This document shows, piece by piece, positions 27,851-35,922 of a stretch of 64,000 nt of DNA. Each line of letters opens with the position of its first letter. The stretch's first letter is position 1. Source of the DNA: Peptoniphilus_A sp001811425 (GTDB taxonomy: Bacteria > Bacillota > Clostridia > Tissierellales > Peptoniphilaceae); assembly GCF_001811425.1 (NCBI RefSeq), contig NZ_KV804738.1:1-64000 (forward strand). Reading direction: 5' to 3'. The translations under genes and the position numbers were made by a program. The notes under the pieces were generated by a model, which had not been told where the DNA came from, ran no database searches, and saw nothing but the letters and a program-made list of their open reading frames with translations.

Positions 27851-29041
27851 ATGGATTTAAAAGAATTAATGGAGAAAAGAACTAAGGCTTGGGATGAGGC
27901 AAAGGCATTTGCTGAATCTAAGAAAGATGAAAATGGACTAATGTCTGATGAAGACTTTAAGACATATGAAGAGATGGAAAGAACTATCGAGAATTATACT
28001 CGTGAAATTGAAAGAAAGAAGAGGGAAGAAGAAATGGATAAATCCTTGGAAAAACCTACTACTCAAGCACTAACAAGTGAACCTGCTACTTTTAATGAAG
28101 AAGAAAAACCTATGAGAGCAAGAAATATCTATAAGAAATCTATGATGAAAGCACTAAGAACTAACTTTAGAGATATTTCAAATGAATTAAAAGTAGGAAC
28201 AGATGAAAGTGGTGGATACTTAGTTCCTGAAGAGATGGAAACAGATATTGTAAATGGTCTTGAAGAAGAAAATATTGTAAGAAAACTAGCTACAAAAGTT
28301 CAAACCTCTGGACTTCATAAAATCAATATTGCAGCTACTAAACCAGCAGCCCTATGGGTTGAAGAAGGTGGTCAACTTACCTTTGGAGATGGTACTTTTG
28401 ATCAAGTATCACTTGATGCACATAAACTCCATGTTGGTATTAAAGTAACTGAAGAACTTTTATATGATGCCGCCTTTAATCTAGAAAAATACATCACTGA
28501 AGAATTTACTAGAGCGCTAGCAAATGCTGAAGAGGATGCTTTCTTAAATGGTGACGGAGTAAATAAGCCTACAGGAATTTTTGACTCTAAAAAGGGTGGA
28601 GAACTTGGAGGAACAACAAAGACTCAAACAATTACTGCAGATGAACTCATTGATTTAGTTTACTCTTTAGACAGACCTTATAGAAAGAGAGCAGATTTCA
28701 TTTTAAATGATGCAACAGTTGCTCAGATTAGAAAGCTTAAAGATGTTAATGGTGCATATATTTGGCAACCATCACTTAAAGATGGAGAACCAGATAGACT
28801 TTTAGGTTATCCTGCTTATACATCAGCCTTTGCTCCAAAAGCTGAAAAAGGAAAATTGGCAGTAGCATTTGGCGATTTTTCTTACTACAAGATTGGAGAT
28901 AGAGGAAATAGGTCTTTCCAAGACTTAAAGGAACTATTTGCTGGTAATGGCATGGTTGGTTTCTTAGGTAAAGAAAGAGTAGATGGAATTTTAGTTTTAA
29001 GAGAAGCAGTTAAACTTTTAAAAATCGGTGCTACTGCATAA
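27851..29041 (+). CDS. Major capsid protein (HK97 fold)
   Basis: A 396-residue protein with an N-terminal helical scaffold (about 1-95), then the capsid body from KVGTDESGGYLVPEEMETDI onward, and AFGDFSYYKIGDRGNRSFQD near the end. This is the typical HK97-type capsid with a delta domain for removal by the ClpP-like protease. GGAGG stands five bases before the ATG. Confidence 0.93.
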   Translation: MDLKELMEKRTKAWDEAKAFAESKKDENGLMSDEDFKTYEEMERTIENYTREIERKKREEEMDKSLEKPTTQALTSEPATFNEEEKPMRARNIYKKSMMKALRTNFRDISNELKVGTDESGGYLVPEEMETDIVNGLEEENIVRKLATKVQTSGLHKINIAATKPAALWVEEGGQLTFGDGTFDQVSLDAHKLHVGIKVTEELLYDAAFNLEKYITEEFTRALANAEEDAFLNGDGVNKPTGIFDSKKGGELGGTTKTQTITADELIDLVYSLDRPYRKRADFILNDATVAQIRKLKDVNGAYIWQPSLKDGEPDRLLGYPAYTSAFAPKAEKGKLAVAFGDFSYYKIGDRGNRSFQDLKELFAGNGMVGFLGKERVDGILVLREAVKLLKIGATA

Positions 29042-29051
29042 GGAGTAAATT

Positions 29052-29324
29052 ATGATTACTCTTGAGGAGGCAAAGTCCTATTTAAGGGTGGATTTTGATG
29101 ATGAGGATGAGATGATTAATTCTCTCATCCAATCATCAATAAAGCACTCCATGGATGTAGCAAGGGTTGATAGTGAAGAAGATCTTTCTAAAAATCCAAA
29201 TGGAAAGATAGCCGTCTTATATATGACCGCTTATCTTTATGAACACCGAGAAGAGGCAGACTATTCTGAACTAAACTTAACTCTAAGGGCTTTATTGTTT
29301 GGAATGAGAAAGGCTGAGTTTTAG
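29052..29324 (+). CDS. Head-tail connector (gp6-like)
   Basis: A 90-residue protein: MITLEEAKSYLRVDFDDEDE, then LIQSSIKHSMDVARV and YEHREEADYSEL. This is the small helical gp6/gp15-type connector that docks under the portal. It shares one base with the next gene's GTG start. Confidence 0.88.
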   Translation: MITLEEAKSYLRVDFDDEDEMINSLIQSSIKHSMDVARVDSEEDLSKNPNGKIAVLYMTAYLYEHREEADYSELNLTLRALLFGMRKAEF

Positions 29325-29656
29325 TGAAGATATCGGATTTAAATAGAAAAATAACCTTTCAAAAGAAAAATGTTGAGGTAGATGGAATTGGTAACCATAA
29401 ATCAGTATGGATAGATTATCTGAAAACTTCAGCCTATATATCTTTTCAAGGTAAGGGAGAAGAAGTTTTTCTTGGGATGGAAGTAGACAGGTCAGATATT
29501 TCTTTTACTGTAAGATTTCAAAATAGTCTAAAGAACATTAATACTTCAGAATACAGAATTCTATTTGATGATGAAAAGTACAACATCATCTCAAATGACT
29601 TTATGAACTATAAAAATAGATTTATAAAGTTTAGGTGTAGGAAGGTGAGTAGATGA
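29324..29656 (+). CDS. Head closure protein
   Basis: A 110-residue beta-rich protein (MKISDLNRKITFQKKNVEVD at the start) of the SPP1 gp16/HK97 stopper type. GTG start, overlapping the upstream stop and the downstream ATG. It caps the head before tail attachment. Confidence 0.85.
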   Translation: MKISDLNRKITFQKKNVEVDGIGNHKSVWIDYLKTSAYISFQGKGEEVFLGMEVDRSDISFTVRFQNSLKNINTSEYRILFDDEKYNIISNDFMNYKNRFIKFRCRKVSR

Positions 29657-30033
29657 ATGTAAAAATTGAAAACCTCGCCAGTGAAATAATGAAAGGCTTA
29701 GAAGAATATTCTGATATGGCAACAGATGAAGTCAAAAAGGAAGTCAAAAAAGCTGGTAGCAATATTAGAAAAGATATACAAGAAAATGCACCTGTAGGAG
29801 AAACAAAGAAATATTCTAAGTCTTGGTCTGTCAAAACTATGAAAGAAACTTCAAACTCAATAGAACTCGTAGTTCACTCAAGGAATAGATATCAACTGGC
29901 TCATTTACTTGAGAAAGGCCATGTTCTTAGGCAGGGAGGAAGAGTATCTGCTAAGCCACACATTGGACCAGCTGAAGAGAAAGGAGTAAGAGAATTGGAA
30001 GAAAATATAATGAGGAAATTACAAGATGGATAG
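29653..30033 (+). CDS. HK97 gp10-like neck/tail protein
   Basis: A 126-residue protein with LAHLLEKGHVLRQGGRVSAK and PHIGPAEEKGVRELE, the signature of HK97 gp10 family morphogenesis proteins. Four-base overlap with the previous gene and eight-base overlap with the next show tight translational coupling. Confidence 0.88.
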   Translation: MNVKIENLASEIMKGLEEYSDMATDEVKKEVKKAGSNIRKDIQENAPVGETKKYSKSWSVKTMKETSNSIELVVHSRNRYQLAHLLEKGHVLRQGGRVSAKPHIGPAEEKGVRELEENIMRKLQDG

Positions 30034-30352
30034 GCTATTAAAAATAATTGAAAAGATAGGACTTCCATTTGCATACTCGCACTTTGCTGAGGGAGAAAGT
30101 CCAGACCCACCATTTATGGTCTATCTATTCCCAAAGAATAAACACTTTGGTGCAGATGGAGTAGTTTTCTATAAGAACACCCAGATAGACTTAGAACTTT
30201 ACACTGATAAGAAAGATTTAAAATTAGAAGAAAAAATAGAAGAGATACTTGATAGAGAAAAAATCTATTATGAAAAATCTGAAGTTTGGATTGAATCAGA
30301 AAGACTCTATGAAGTTCTCTATGAATTTACTATGGAGGTAAAAAATGGCTAA
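30026..30352 (+). CDS. Tail completion/terminator protein
   Basis: A 108-residue protein, PPFMVYLFPKNKHFGADGVV and LELYTDKKDLKLEEKIEEIL, typical of the protein that caps the tail tube at the neck. Its stop codon lies inside the first copy of the duplicated tail-protein start (ATGGCTAA). Confidence 0.8.
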   Translation: MDRLLKIIEKIGLPFAYSHFAEGESPDPPFMVYLFPKNKHFGADGVVFYKNTQIDLELYTDKKDLKLEEKIEEILDREKIYYEKSEVWIESERLYEVLYEFTMEVKNG

Positions 30353-30524
30353 TAAAGTTAAATTTAATATTTGTAATGTTAATGACCTAACCCCACGAGC
30401 CTTGGGAGTGGAAGGTAGGTCAGATGTCACGCAATCCAATTCTCTGCGACTGATAAGGAGCGAAGAGAATTGTGATGGAGCTGACTCACTAAAATTTATG
30501 GGAGGTAATAATTATGGCAAATAA
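30345..30524 (+). other. Duplicated 5' end of the tail-tube gene
   Basis: An ATG with GGAGG upstream encodes MANKVKFNICNV, the same 12 residues as the true tail-tube gene at 30514. All five base differences between the two are synonymous. The frame then stays open through the structured insert and ends at a TAA within the second copy (59 residues). It could be a decoy, a leader peptide or the scar of an insertion that brought its own gene start. Confidence 0.7.
30384..30485 (+). other. Two-hairpin structured element, copy A
   Basis: Hairpin 1 (30384-30421) has outer arms GACCTAACC and GGTAGGTC and an inner CCAC/GTGG. After AGAT, hairpin 2 (30426-30485) is closed by GTC/GAC with an inner perfect CAATTCTCT/AGAGAATTG. 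The outer sequences TAATGACCTAACCC and GGTAGGTCAGATGTC are identical in copy B at 35818-35896, while the inner stems differ but still pair. This suggests selection on RNA or DNA structure. Confidence 0.7.
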
Positions 30525-31110
30525 GGTAAAATTTAATATTTGTAACGTACATTACGCTCTCTTTGATAAAGTCGAAGAGAGCGTTATTAAATATAAGACA
30601 CCAGTGCCAATGCCTGGTGCTGTTTCAATTTCATTGGATCCTAATGGAGAGCCTGAAAGCTTTTATGCAGATGGAATTGAATACTACACTATTTCAAACA
30701 ATATGGGATATGACGGAGATTTGGAAATCGCTCTTATTCCAGAATCCTTTAGGACTGATGTTTTGATGGAAAAATCAGACTCCAATAAAGTTCTAATTGA
30801 GTCTTCAAATTCTGAAACTGCAAACTTTGCACTTCTATTTGAGTTTGATGGTGACCAAAAGAAAATCCGTCATGTTATGTATAACTGCTCAGCAGCAAGA
30901 CCTACACTTGAAGGAGAAACTAATGAAGAATCAAGAGAAGTTCAACCAGAAACCTTGTCTATTCAAGCAAGACCACTTCCAAATGGAAATGTAAAGGCTA
31001 GAACAGGTGAAGAGACTACGAAGGAAACTTATGATGGTTGGTACAAGTCAGTCTATATGCCAACAGAAACCACAGTAACACCTTCAAGAGCAAGTGTTGG
31101 AGGTAAATAA
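30514..31110 (+). CDS. Major tail (tube) protein
   Basis: A 198-residue protein of the phi13-type major tail family: MPGAVSISLDPNGEPESFYA, then YDGDLEIALIPESF and RPLPNGNVKARTGEETTKET. It polymerises into the non-contractile tail tube. AGGAGG-like GGGAGG precedes the ATG. The preceding structured insert carries a copy of its first 12 codons. Confidence 0.88.
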   Translation: MANKVKFNICNVHYALFDKVEESVIKYKTPVPMPGAVSISLDPNGEPESFYADGIEYYTISNNMGYDGDLEIALIPESFRTDVLMEKSDSNKVLIESSNSETANFALLFEFDGDQKKIRHVMYNCSAARPTLEGETNEESREVQPETLSIQARPLPNGNVKARTGEETTKETYDGWYKSVYMPTETTVTPSRASVGGK

Positions 31111-31112
31111 AT

Positions 31113-31469
31113 ATGGCACTAACCAAGAAAATTCAAATCGATGGGAAAGAAGTTGTTTTCCGTGCATCAGCAGCTATCCCAAGAATCTATAGACTTAAAT
31201 TTGGTAGGGATATCTTCAAAGACTTAATGGAACTTGAAAAATCCATGAAGAAAAATGATGAAGATAAATCCAATCTAGATATAGGCTCATTAGAACTATT
31301 TGAAAATATAGCCTATGTAATGGCAAAGCATGGAGATAAATCTGTACCAGATAGTCCAGAAGAATGGTTGGATAATTTCTCAACCTTTTCAATTTATCAA
31401 ATTCTACCTCAGCTAATTGAATTATGGGGACTTAATATAAAATCGGAAGAAGTTCCTAAAAAAAAGTAA
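31113..31469 (+). CDS. Tail assembly chaperone G
   Basis: A 118-residue protein (MALTKKIQIDGKEVVFRASA at the start) of the gpG type, bound to the tape measure during tail assembly. It ends with PKKK-stop over a run of eight A and one G, which contains the slippery heptamer A-AAA-AAG at 31460-31466. A conserved downstream frame follows, see next entry. Confidence 0.85.
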   Translation: MALTKKIQIDGKEVVFRASAAIPRIYRLKFGRDIFKDLMELEKSMKKNDEDKSNLDIGSLELFENIAYVMAKHGDKSVPDSPEEWLDNFSTFSIYQILPQLIELWGLNIKSEEVPKKK

Positions 31470-31651
31470 GGCCAACAGAAAGACCAATGACTACACCCTT
31501 GTTTCTATTAAGGGCAGTGGAACTTGGTCTTTCTGTTTCTGATTTATCCCTATTAACAATTGGACTTGTAAATGATATGTTTACAGAAAAGAATAATGAC
31601 GACTATAAATATAAAGAAGTAGCTACGCAAGAAGACTTTGATAAATTTTAA
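31113..31651 (+). CDS. Tail assembly chaperone GT by -1 frameshift
   Basis: After a -1 slip on A-AAA-AAG (31460-31466) the frame continues for about 61 codons (VRPTERPMTTPLFLLRAVEL at the start) to TAA at 31649-31651, giving a fusion of about 179 residues. G/GT frameshifting between the tail-tube and tape-measure genes is conserved in siphophages. The slippery site, spacing and gene order all fit. Confidence 0.82.
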
Positions 31652-31977
31652 TCTTCAAGCTTAGCTACTCTTTTTTCAGCATCTTTATAGACTTTGGATT
31701 CGGCTCTTGCACCGATAATAATGACAAGAACTTCATCATCTGATTTTTCCAATTTATAAACGATCCTAAGACCTGAACTCTTAAGTTTTATCTTCATAAG
31801 ACCAGCAAGCTTAGAATCAGAAAGGTTAGAAAGAGGCTTACCATAGCCACCTTCAGTATTAGGAAGAGGATTTATCAAGATCCTCTTAAGTGCTTTATCG
31901 ACAATTTTTCTTTGAGATCCATCTAAGGACTTATAGTCTTGGATGGCTTCTTTTATAAAGGATAGTTTATAGTTCAT
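31648..31977 (-). CDS. RelE/ParE-type toxin, antisense in the tail module
   Basis: A 109-residue protein: DYKSLDGSQRKIVDKALKRI, KLSGLM-like DSKLAGLMKIKLKSSGLRIV and VLVIIIGARAESKVYKDAEK, a RelE-type mRNA interferase pattern. It is encoded against the late operon between the chaperone and tape measure, and its stop overlaps the GT stop codon. Four bases are shared with the antitoxin gene. Confidence 0.88.
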   Translation of the reverse strand: MNYKLSFIKEAIQDYKSLDGSQRKIVDKALKRILINPLPNTEGGYGKPLSNLSDSKLAGLMKIKLKSSGLRIVYKLEKSDDEVLVIIIGARAESKVYKDAEKRVAKLED

Positions 31978-32297
31978 TCGATTTCGTCCTCATCAAGAGG
32001 AGAGACTTCATTTAAATTGATATGAAAGGCTTCTTCAAATTCATCTTGAGAAATTAAATCGGATTTATCCATTGATGACATCCTTGTATTGGCAAGCATA
32101 AGATCTCTTGCATCTTCGAGCTCATCAATGAGTTTCGTATATTCATCAGGGGAAACAAGAATGCACTCAGGAGTGTTGTTCTTTAATACGACCTTAGAAC
32201 CGTTCACTTTGACATCACCGAAAATACGTCCAGCTAGGCCTCGATTAAATTCAGAAATGGATACAGTCTTATTGGATAATTCTTTTACAAAATTCAT
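31974..32297 (-). CDS. Phd/YefM-type antitoxin
   Basis: A 107-residue protein (MNFVKELSNKTVSISEFNRG at the start) with the Phd-type DNA-binding domain (GSKVVLKNNTPECILVSPDE) and an acidic C-terminal toxin-binding tail. I choose ATG at 32297, which follows GAGGTGAT; a longer frame exists but runs into the promoter. It neutralises the adjacent toxin and should repress the promoter below. Confidence 0.87.
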   Translation of the reverse strand: MNFVKELSNKTVSISEFNRGLAGRIFGDVKVNGSKVVLKNNTPECILVSPDEYTKLIDELEDARDLMLANTRMSSMDKSDLISQDEFEEAFHINLNEVSPLDEDEIE

Positions 32298-32315
32298 ACT
32301 TATCACCTCAAGATA

Positions 32316-32344
32316 AGTATAGCAAAAATTGATAAAAATATCAA
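32316..32344 (-). promoter_or_regulatory. Promoter and operator of the second TA pair
   Basis: On the minus strand TTGATA (32339-32344), 17 bases and TATACT (32316-32321). The dyad TTGATAAAAATATCAA at 32329-32344 overlaps the -35 box and is a likely antitoxin operator. Confidence 0.65.
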
Positions 32345-32386
32345 TAAAAATACTGATAAATATATCTCTAAAGAGGAGGTGAGATA

Positions 32387-35300
32387 TTGGCAAATAGAAT
32401 AAAAGGGATAACTGTTGAGATTGGTGGAGATACTACCAAATTACAGACTGCACTAAAACAAGTAAATACAGAGATTAAGCATACTCAATCAGAACTTCGT
32501 GATGTTAACAAACTTCTTAAACTTGATCCTGGCAACACTGAACTCATCTCACAAAAGCATAAGCTATTAGGACAGACATTAGAAGAGACAAAGAATAAAT
32601 TAACATCTTTAAAAGAGGCACAAAAACAAGCTGAACAGGCTCTTGCAGAGGGTAAATTTCCCAAGAGCAATATGATGCTCTTAAACGTGAAATTATTGAA
32701 ACAGAACAAGCCCTTAAATCTCTAGAAAGGCAAGGGGCAACCACCAATCAAACTCTTCAAAACATAGCTATTACTGGGGAAAAATGGCAAAACACAGGGC
32801 AAAATATAGAAAATGTTGGAAGAAAAATGATGCCAGTATCTCTTGCAGTAGCAGGTCTTGGAGTAGCAGCTGTAAAGACTGCGTCAGATTTTGACTCTGG
32901 TATGTCAAAGGTAAAAGCAGTATCTGGTGCAACAGGGTCCGACTTTGATGCCCTAAGAGAAAAGGCTCGTGAAATGGGAGCCAAGACAAAGTTCTCAGCA
33001 TCTGAAGCGGCAGAGGCTATGAACTACATGGCTATGGCTGGTTGGAAAAGTAAAGATATGATTAGTGGTATTGAAGGAGTCATGAACCTTGCTGCAGCTA
33101 GTGGTGAGGACTTAGCTACTACTTCAGATATCGTAACAGATGCCCTTACAGCATTTGGTTTAAAAGCTGAAGACTCTTCTCACTTTGCTGATGTTCTTGC
33201 TGCTGCATCATCTAATGCCAATACCAATGTTTCATTAATGGGTGAAACCTTTAAATATGCTGCACCTATTGCTGGAACCCTTGGCTATTCAGTTGAAGAT
33301 ACAGCAGTAGCTATAGGTTTAATGGCTAACGCAGGAATAAAGGGTTCACAAGCAGGTACAGCTTTAAGGTCTGGACTAACAAGACTCGCATCACCAACTA
33401 AAGAAGTTATTAACGGAATGTCTATGTTAGGCTTATCTATTGAAGATGTACAGGGCCTTTCACTTGATGAGACTTTAAGTACCTTTAGAGTAGCCTTTGC
33501 TAATTTAGACGGAACCCAAAAAGCACAAGCAGCATCCATGATATTTGGTAAAAATGCCATGTCTGGAATGTTGGCAATTATAAATGCCAGTGAAAAAGAC
33601 TACAACAGCTTAAGTGATGCCATATATAACGCAGATGGAACAGCTGAAAAGATGGCTGCTACTATGCAGGATAACCTAGCTGGCCAATTAAAGATTTTAC
33701 AATCTGCCTTAGAAGAATTAGCTATATCCTTTGGAGAACTCTTAATGCCTGCTGTTAGAAAAGCAGTAGACATATTAACAAAACTGGTAAATGGACTTAA
33801 TGCCCTTCCAGGACCAGTAAAAGGTATTATTGCAGGTATCGGTCTTTTTATAGCTGCTCTTGGACCTGTACTTATGATTGTAGGAAAACTTATCTGGTCA
33901 ATTGGAACTATCATGACTAAAGGACCTTTAATAGTAGGAGGAATAACTAAGATAGTAGGAATATTTACAGGAACACTTATACCAGCAATCACTGCAGTAG
34001 TATCAGCCATTGGTATAGTTCCTATTGCTATTGGTGCAGTAATAGCTGGTCTTGTTCTTTTATGGAAGAAGTGCGACTGGTTTAGAGAAGGGGTCATCTC
34101 CATATGGGAAACTATTAAGGAATCAACTGTTGCTATTTGGAATGGAATAAAAGAATTCTTCGTAAACCTATGGCAAGGGATATCTGATTCATGGACAAAT
34201 ACCTGGACTGAAATCACAAGTTTTCTATCAGACTTCTGGTCTGGATTTATTGAAGGTGTTAAGACTACTTGGAAAGGCATCAAGGACTTCTTTGCCAACC
34301 TATGGAATGGACTTTCTGAAGGATGGAATACTACCTGGACATCTATAACAACTTTTCTAACTGAATCTTGGAATACCTTTATTGAGGGAGCAAAGAGTCT
34401 ATGGCAAAGTTTAGGAGAGTTCTTTACGAGCCTCTGGACGGGAATTCAAACAACTTTTACCAATATATGGACAGCTATTTCAACTACAACTACAGAAGTA
34501 TTTACTGCAGTTGGAGAGTTTATCAGAACTACTTGGGAAGGTATTAAGACTTTAATTTCAACCGTTCTTGATGCAATCAAAGTAAAAGTAGAGACTATTT
34601 GGAATGGACTAAAAGAGTTTTTAACAACAGTCATTACTGCTATTGGAGAATTTATTTCTACATCCTGGACAAACATAAAAACTACAATTGAGACTATCTT
34701 GACTTCTATTAAGACAGTCCTTGAATCAATCTGGAATGGGATAAAGACCTTTATCTCATCAACAATGAATAATATTAAATCCTTTGTTTCATCTGGTTGG
34801 AATTCCATAAAGTCGACTATTTCATCTGCAGTAAATACCGCGAAGTCAGCAGTATCGTCTGCCTTTAATTCTATGAGATCAAGCATTTCATCGACCATGT
34901 CAAATATTCAGTCCACTATTAGAAATGGATTTAATAATGCAGTTAATCACATTAAGAATTTAGCATTTCAAGCTTATACATGGGGAGCCGATATGATTAA
35001 CGGAATTGCTAGAGGGATTAGAAGTGCAATTAGCAATGTTACATCGGCTGTATCGAATGTAGCATCAACTATTAGGTCTTACCTGCACTTCTCTGTTCCA
35101 GATGTTGGTCCGCTTACCGACTATGAATCATGGATGCCTGATTTTATGGAAGGTTTATCTAAAGGAATTGAAAAGAGCAGGAGATTAGTACAATCTTCAA
35201 TGAAAAATGTGGCAAGCGATATGGTTTTAAGCCCCAATATATCATCTCTAGGTATTGGAGGACATGATAAAGAATCCAATATAAATGGGATTGATATAGG

Positions 35301-35451
35301 AAGACAAATATCTGATGCACTTGCAAACATAAATTTAAAATCTGAAAATTCTGGAGATATAGTCATACCAGTTTATCTTGGTGGAACTCTCCTTGATGAA
35401 GTTATTGTCAACGCATCTATGCGTAAGAATTTAAGGAGTGGAGGTAGATAG
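32387..35451 (+). pseudogene. Tail tape measure protein, split by a frameshift
   Basis: TTG start after GAGGAGG. The first frame gives MANRIKGITVEIGGDTTKLQ and coiled-coil sequence, then runs into a stop at 32725. At 32654-32660 (AAATTTCCC) one A appears to be missing; restoring it joins KISQEQYDALKREIIETEQA to the second frame, which continues to 35451 (about 1,020 residues in total). The second part has the tape-measure core (TKFSASEAAEAMNYMAMAGW), membrane-like segments (about 33,800-34,070) and repeated W-x(2)-I/W-N-G-I units. No slippery motif fits, so this is a mutation or a sequencing error. Confidence 0.85.
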
Positions 35452-35453
35452 AA

Positions 35454-35816
35454 ATGAAATATCAATCATATTTAATTATTGAAGGAGTAGACCTACCTCT
35501 ACCAAATTCTTATGATTTGGAGTTTAGAGATATAGAAGCAGATACTGGAGGAGAAACAGAAGCAGGCACTATTCAAAGGGATATTGTTAGAAATAAAGTA
35601 GCAAGTATTTCTGTAAGTTTTTCTTGTAGTCCTAATCTTGTAAAGACATTGAGTGGTCTTTCTAACAAGTCTAATCTTAAAGTTAAATACTTAGATACAG
35701 AAACATTGGAACTCAAAGAGACACAAATGTATATAGACAAGTTTCAAGTCAAATTAATAAAAGATACTTCTTATAAGGGGTTGTGGGAAGTATCTTTTTC
35801 ATTGGAGGAATACTAA
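35454..35816 (+). CDS. Distal tail protein-like
   Basis: A 120-residue beta-rich protein (MKYQSYLIIEGVDLPLPNSY at the start) lying between tape measure and tail endopeptidase-like genes, the usual place of a short distal tail or tail-tip adaptor. DIEADTGGETEAGTIQRDIV is typical of small tail proteins in Firmicutes phages. Assignment rests mainly on position. Confidence 0.65.
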   Translation: MKYQSYLIIEGVDLPLPNSYDLEFRDIEADTGGETEAGTIQRDIVRNKVASISVSFSCSPNLVKTLSGLSNKSNLKVKYLDTETLELKETQMYIDKFQVKLIKDTSYKGLWEVSFSLEEY

Positions 35817-35817
35817 T

Positions 35818-35896
35818 GACCTAACCCAAAATCTATGATTTTGTTGGTAGGTCAGATGTCGCTTTGTTTCAAATCTTTGATTTGTCAAAAAGCGAC
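35818..35896 (+). other. Two-hairpin structured element, copy B
   Basis: Hairpin 1 (35818-35853) has outer GACCTAACC/GGTAGGTC and an inner perfect CAAAATC/GATTTTG. After AGAT, hairpin 2 (35858-35896) has GTCGCTTT/AAAAGCGAC and an inner perfect CAAATC/GATTTG. It begins within the stop region of the distal tail gene (TAATGACC) and ends before the next ribosome-binding site. It matches copy A in outer arms only. Confidence 0.75.
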
Positions 35897-35922
35897 TAAT
35901 GTAAAGAAGTGGAGGTGATAAG

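Noticed and set aside
30384..30485. Group I or group II intron
   Set aside because: The insert is only about 100 bases, lacks any catalytic core or domain V-like hairpin, and copy B is between genes.
32650..32730. Programmed frameshift in the tape measure gene
   Set aside because: The codons at the junction (GGT AAA TTT CCC) do not form a heptamer that allows re-pairing after a -1 slip, and tape measure genes are not known to need one.
33600..34900. Long minus-strand frames opposite the tape measure gene
   Set aside because: They mirror the low-complexity W/T/I-rich coding of the plus strand and have no ribosome-binding sites.
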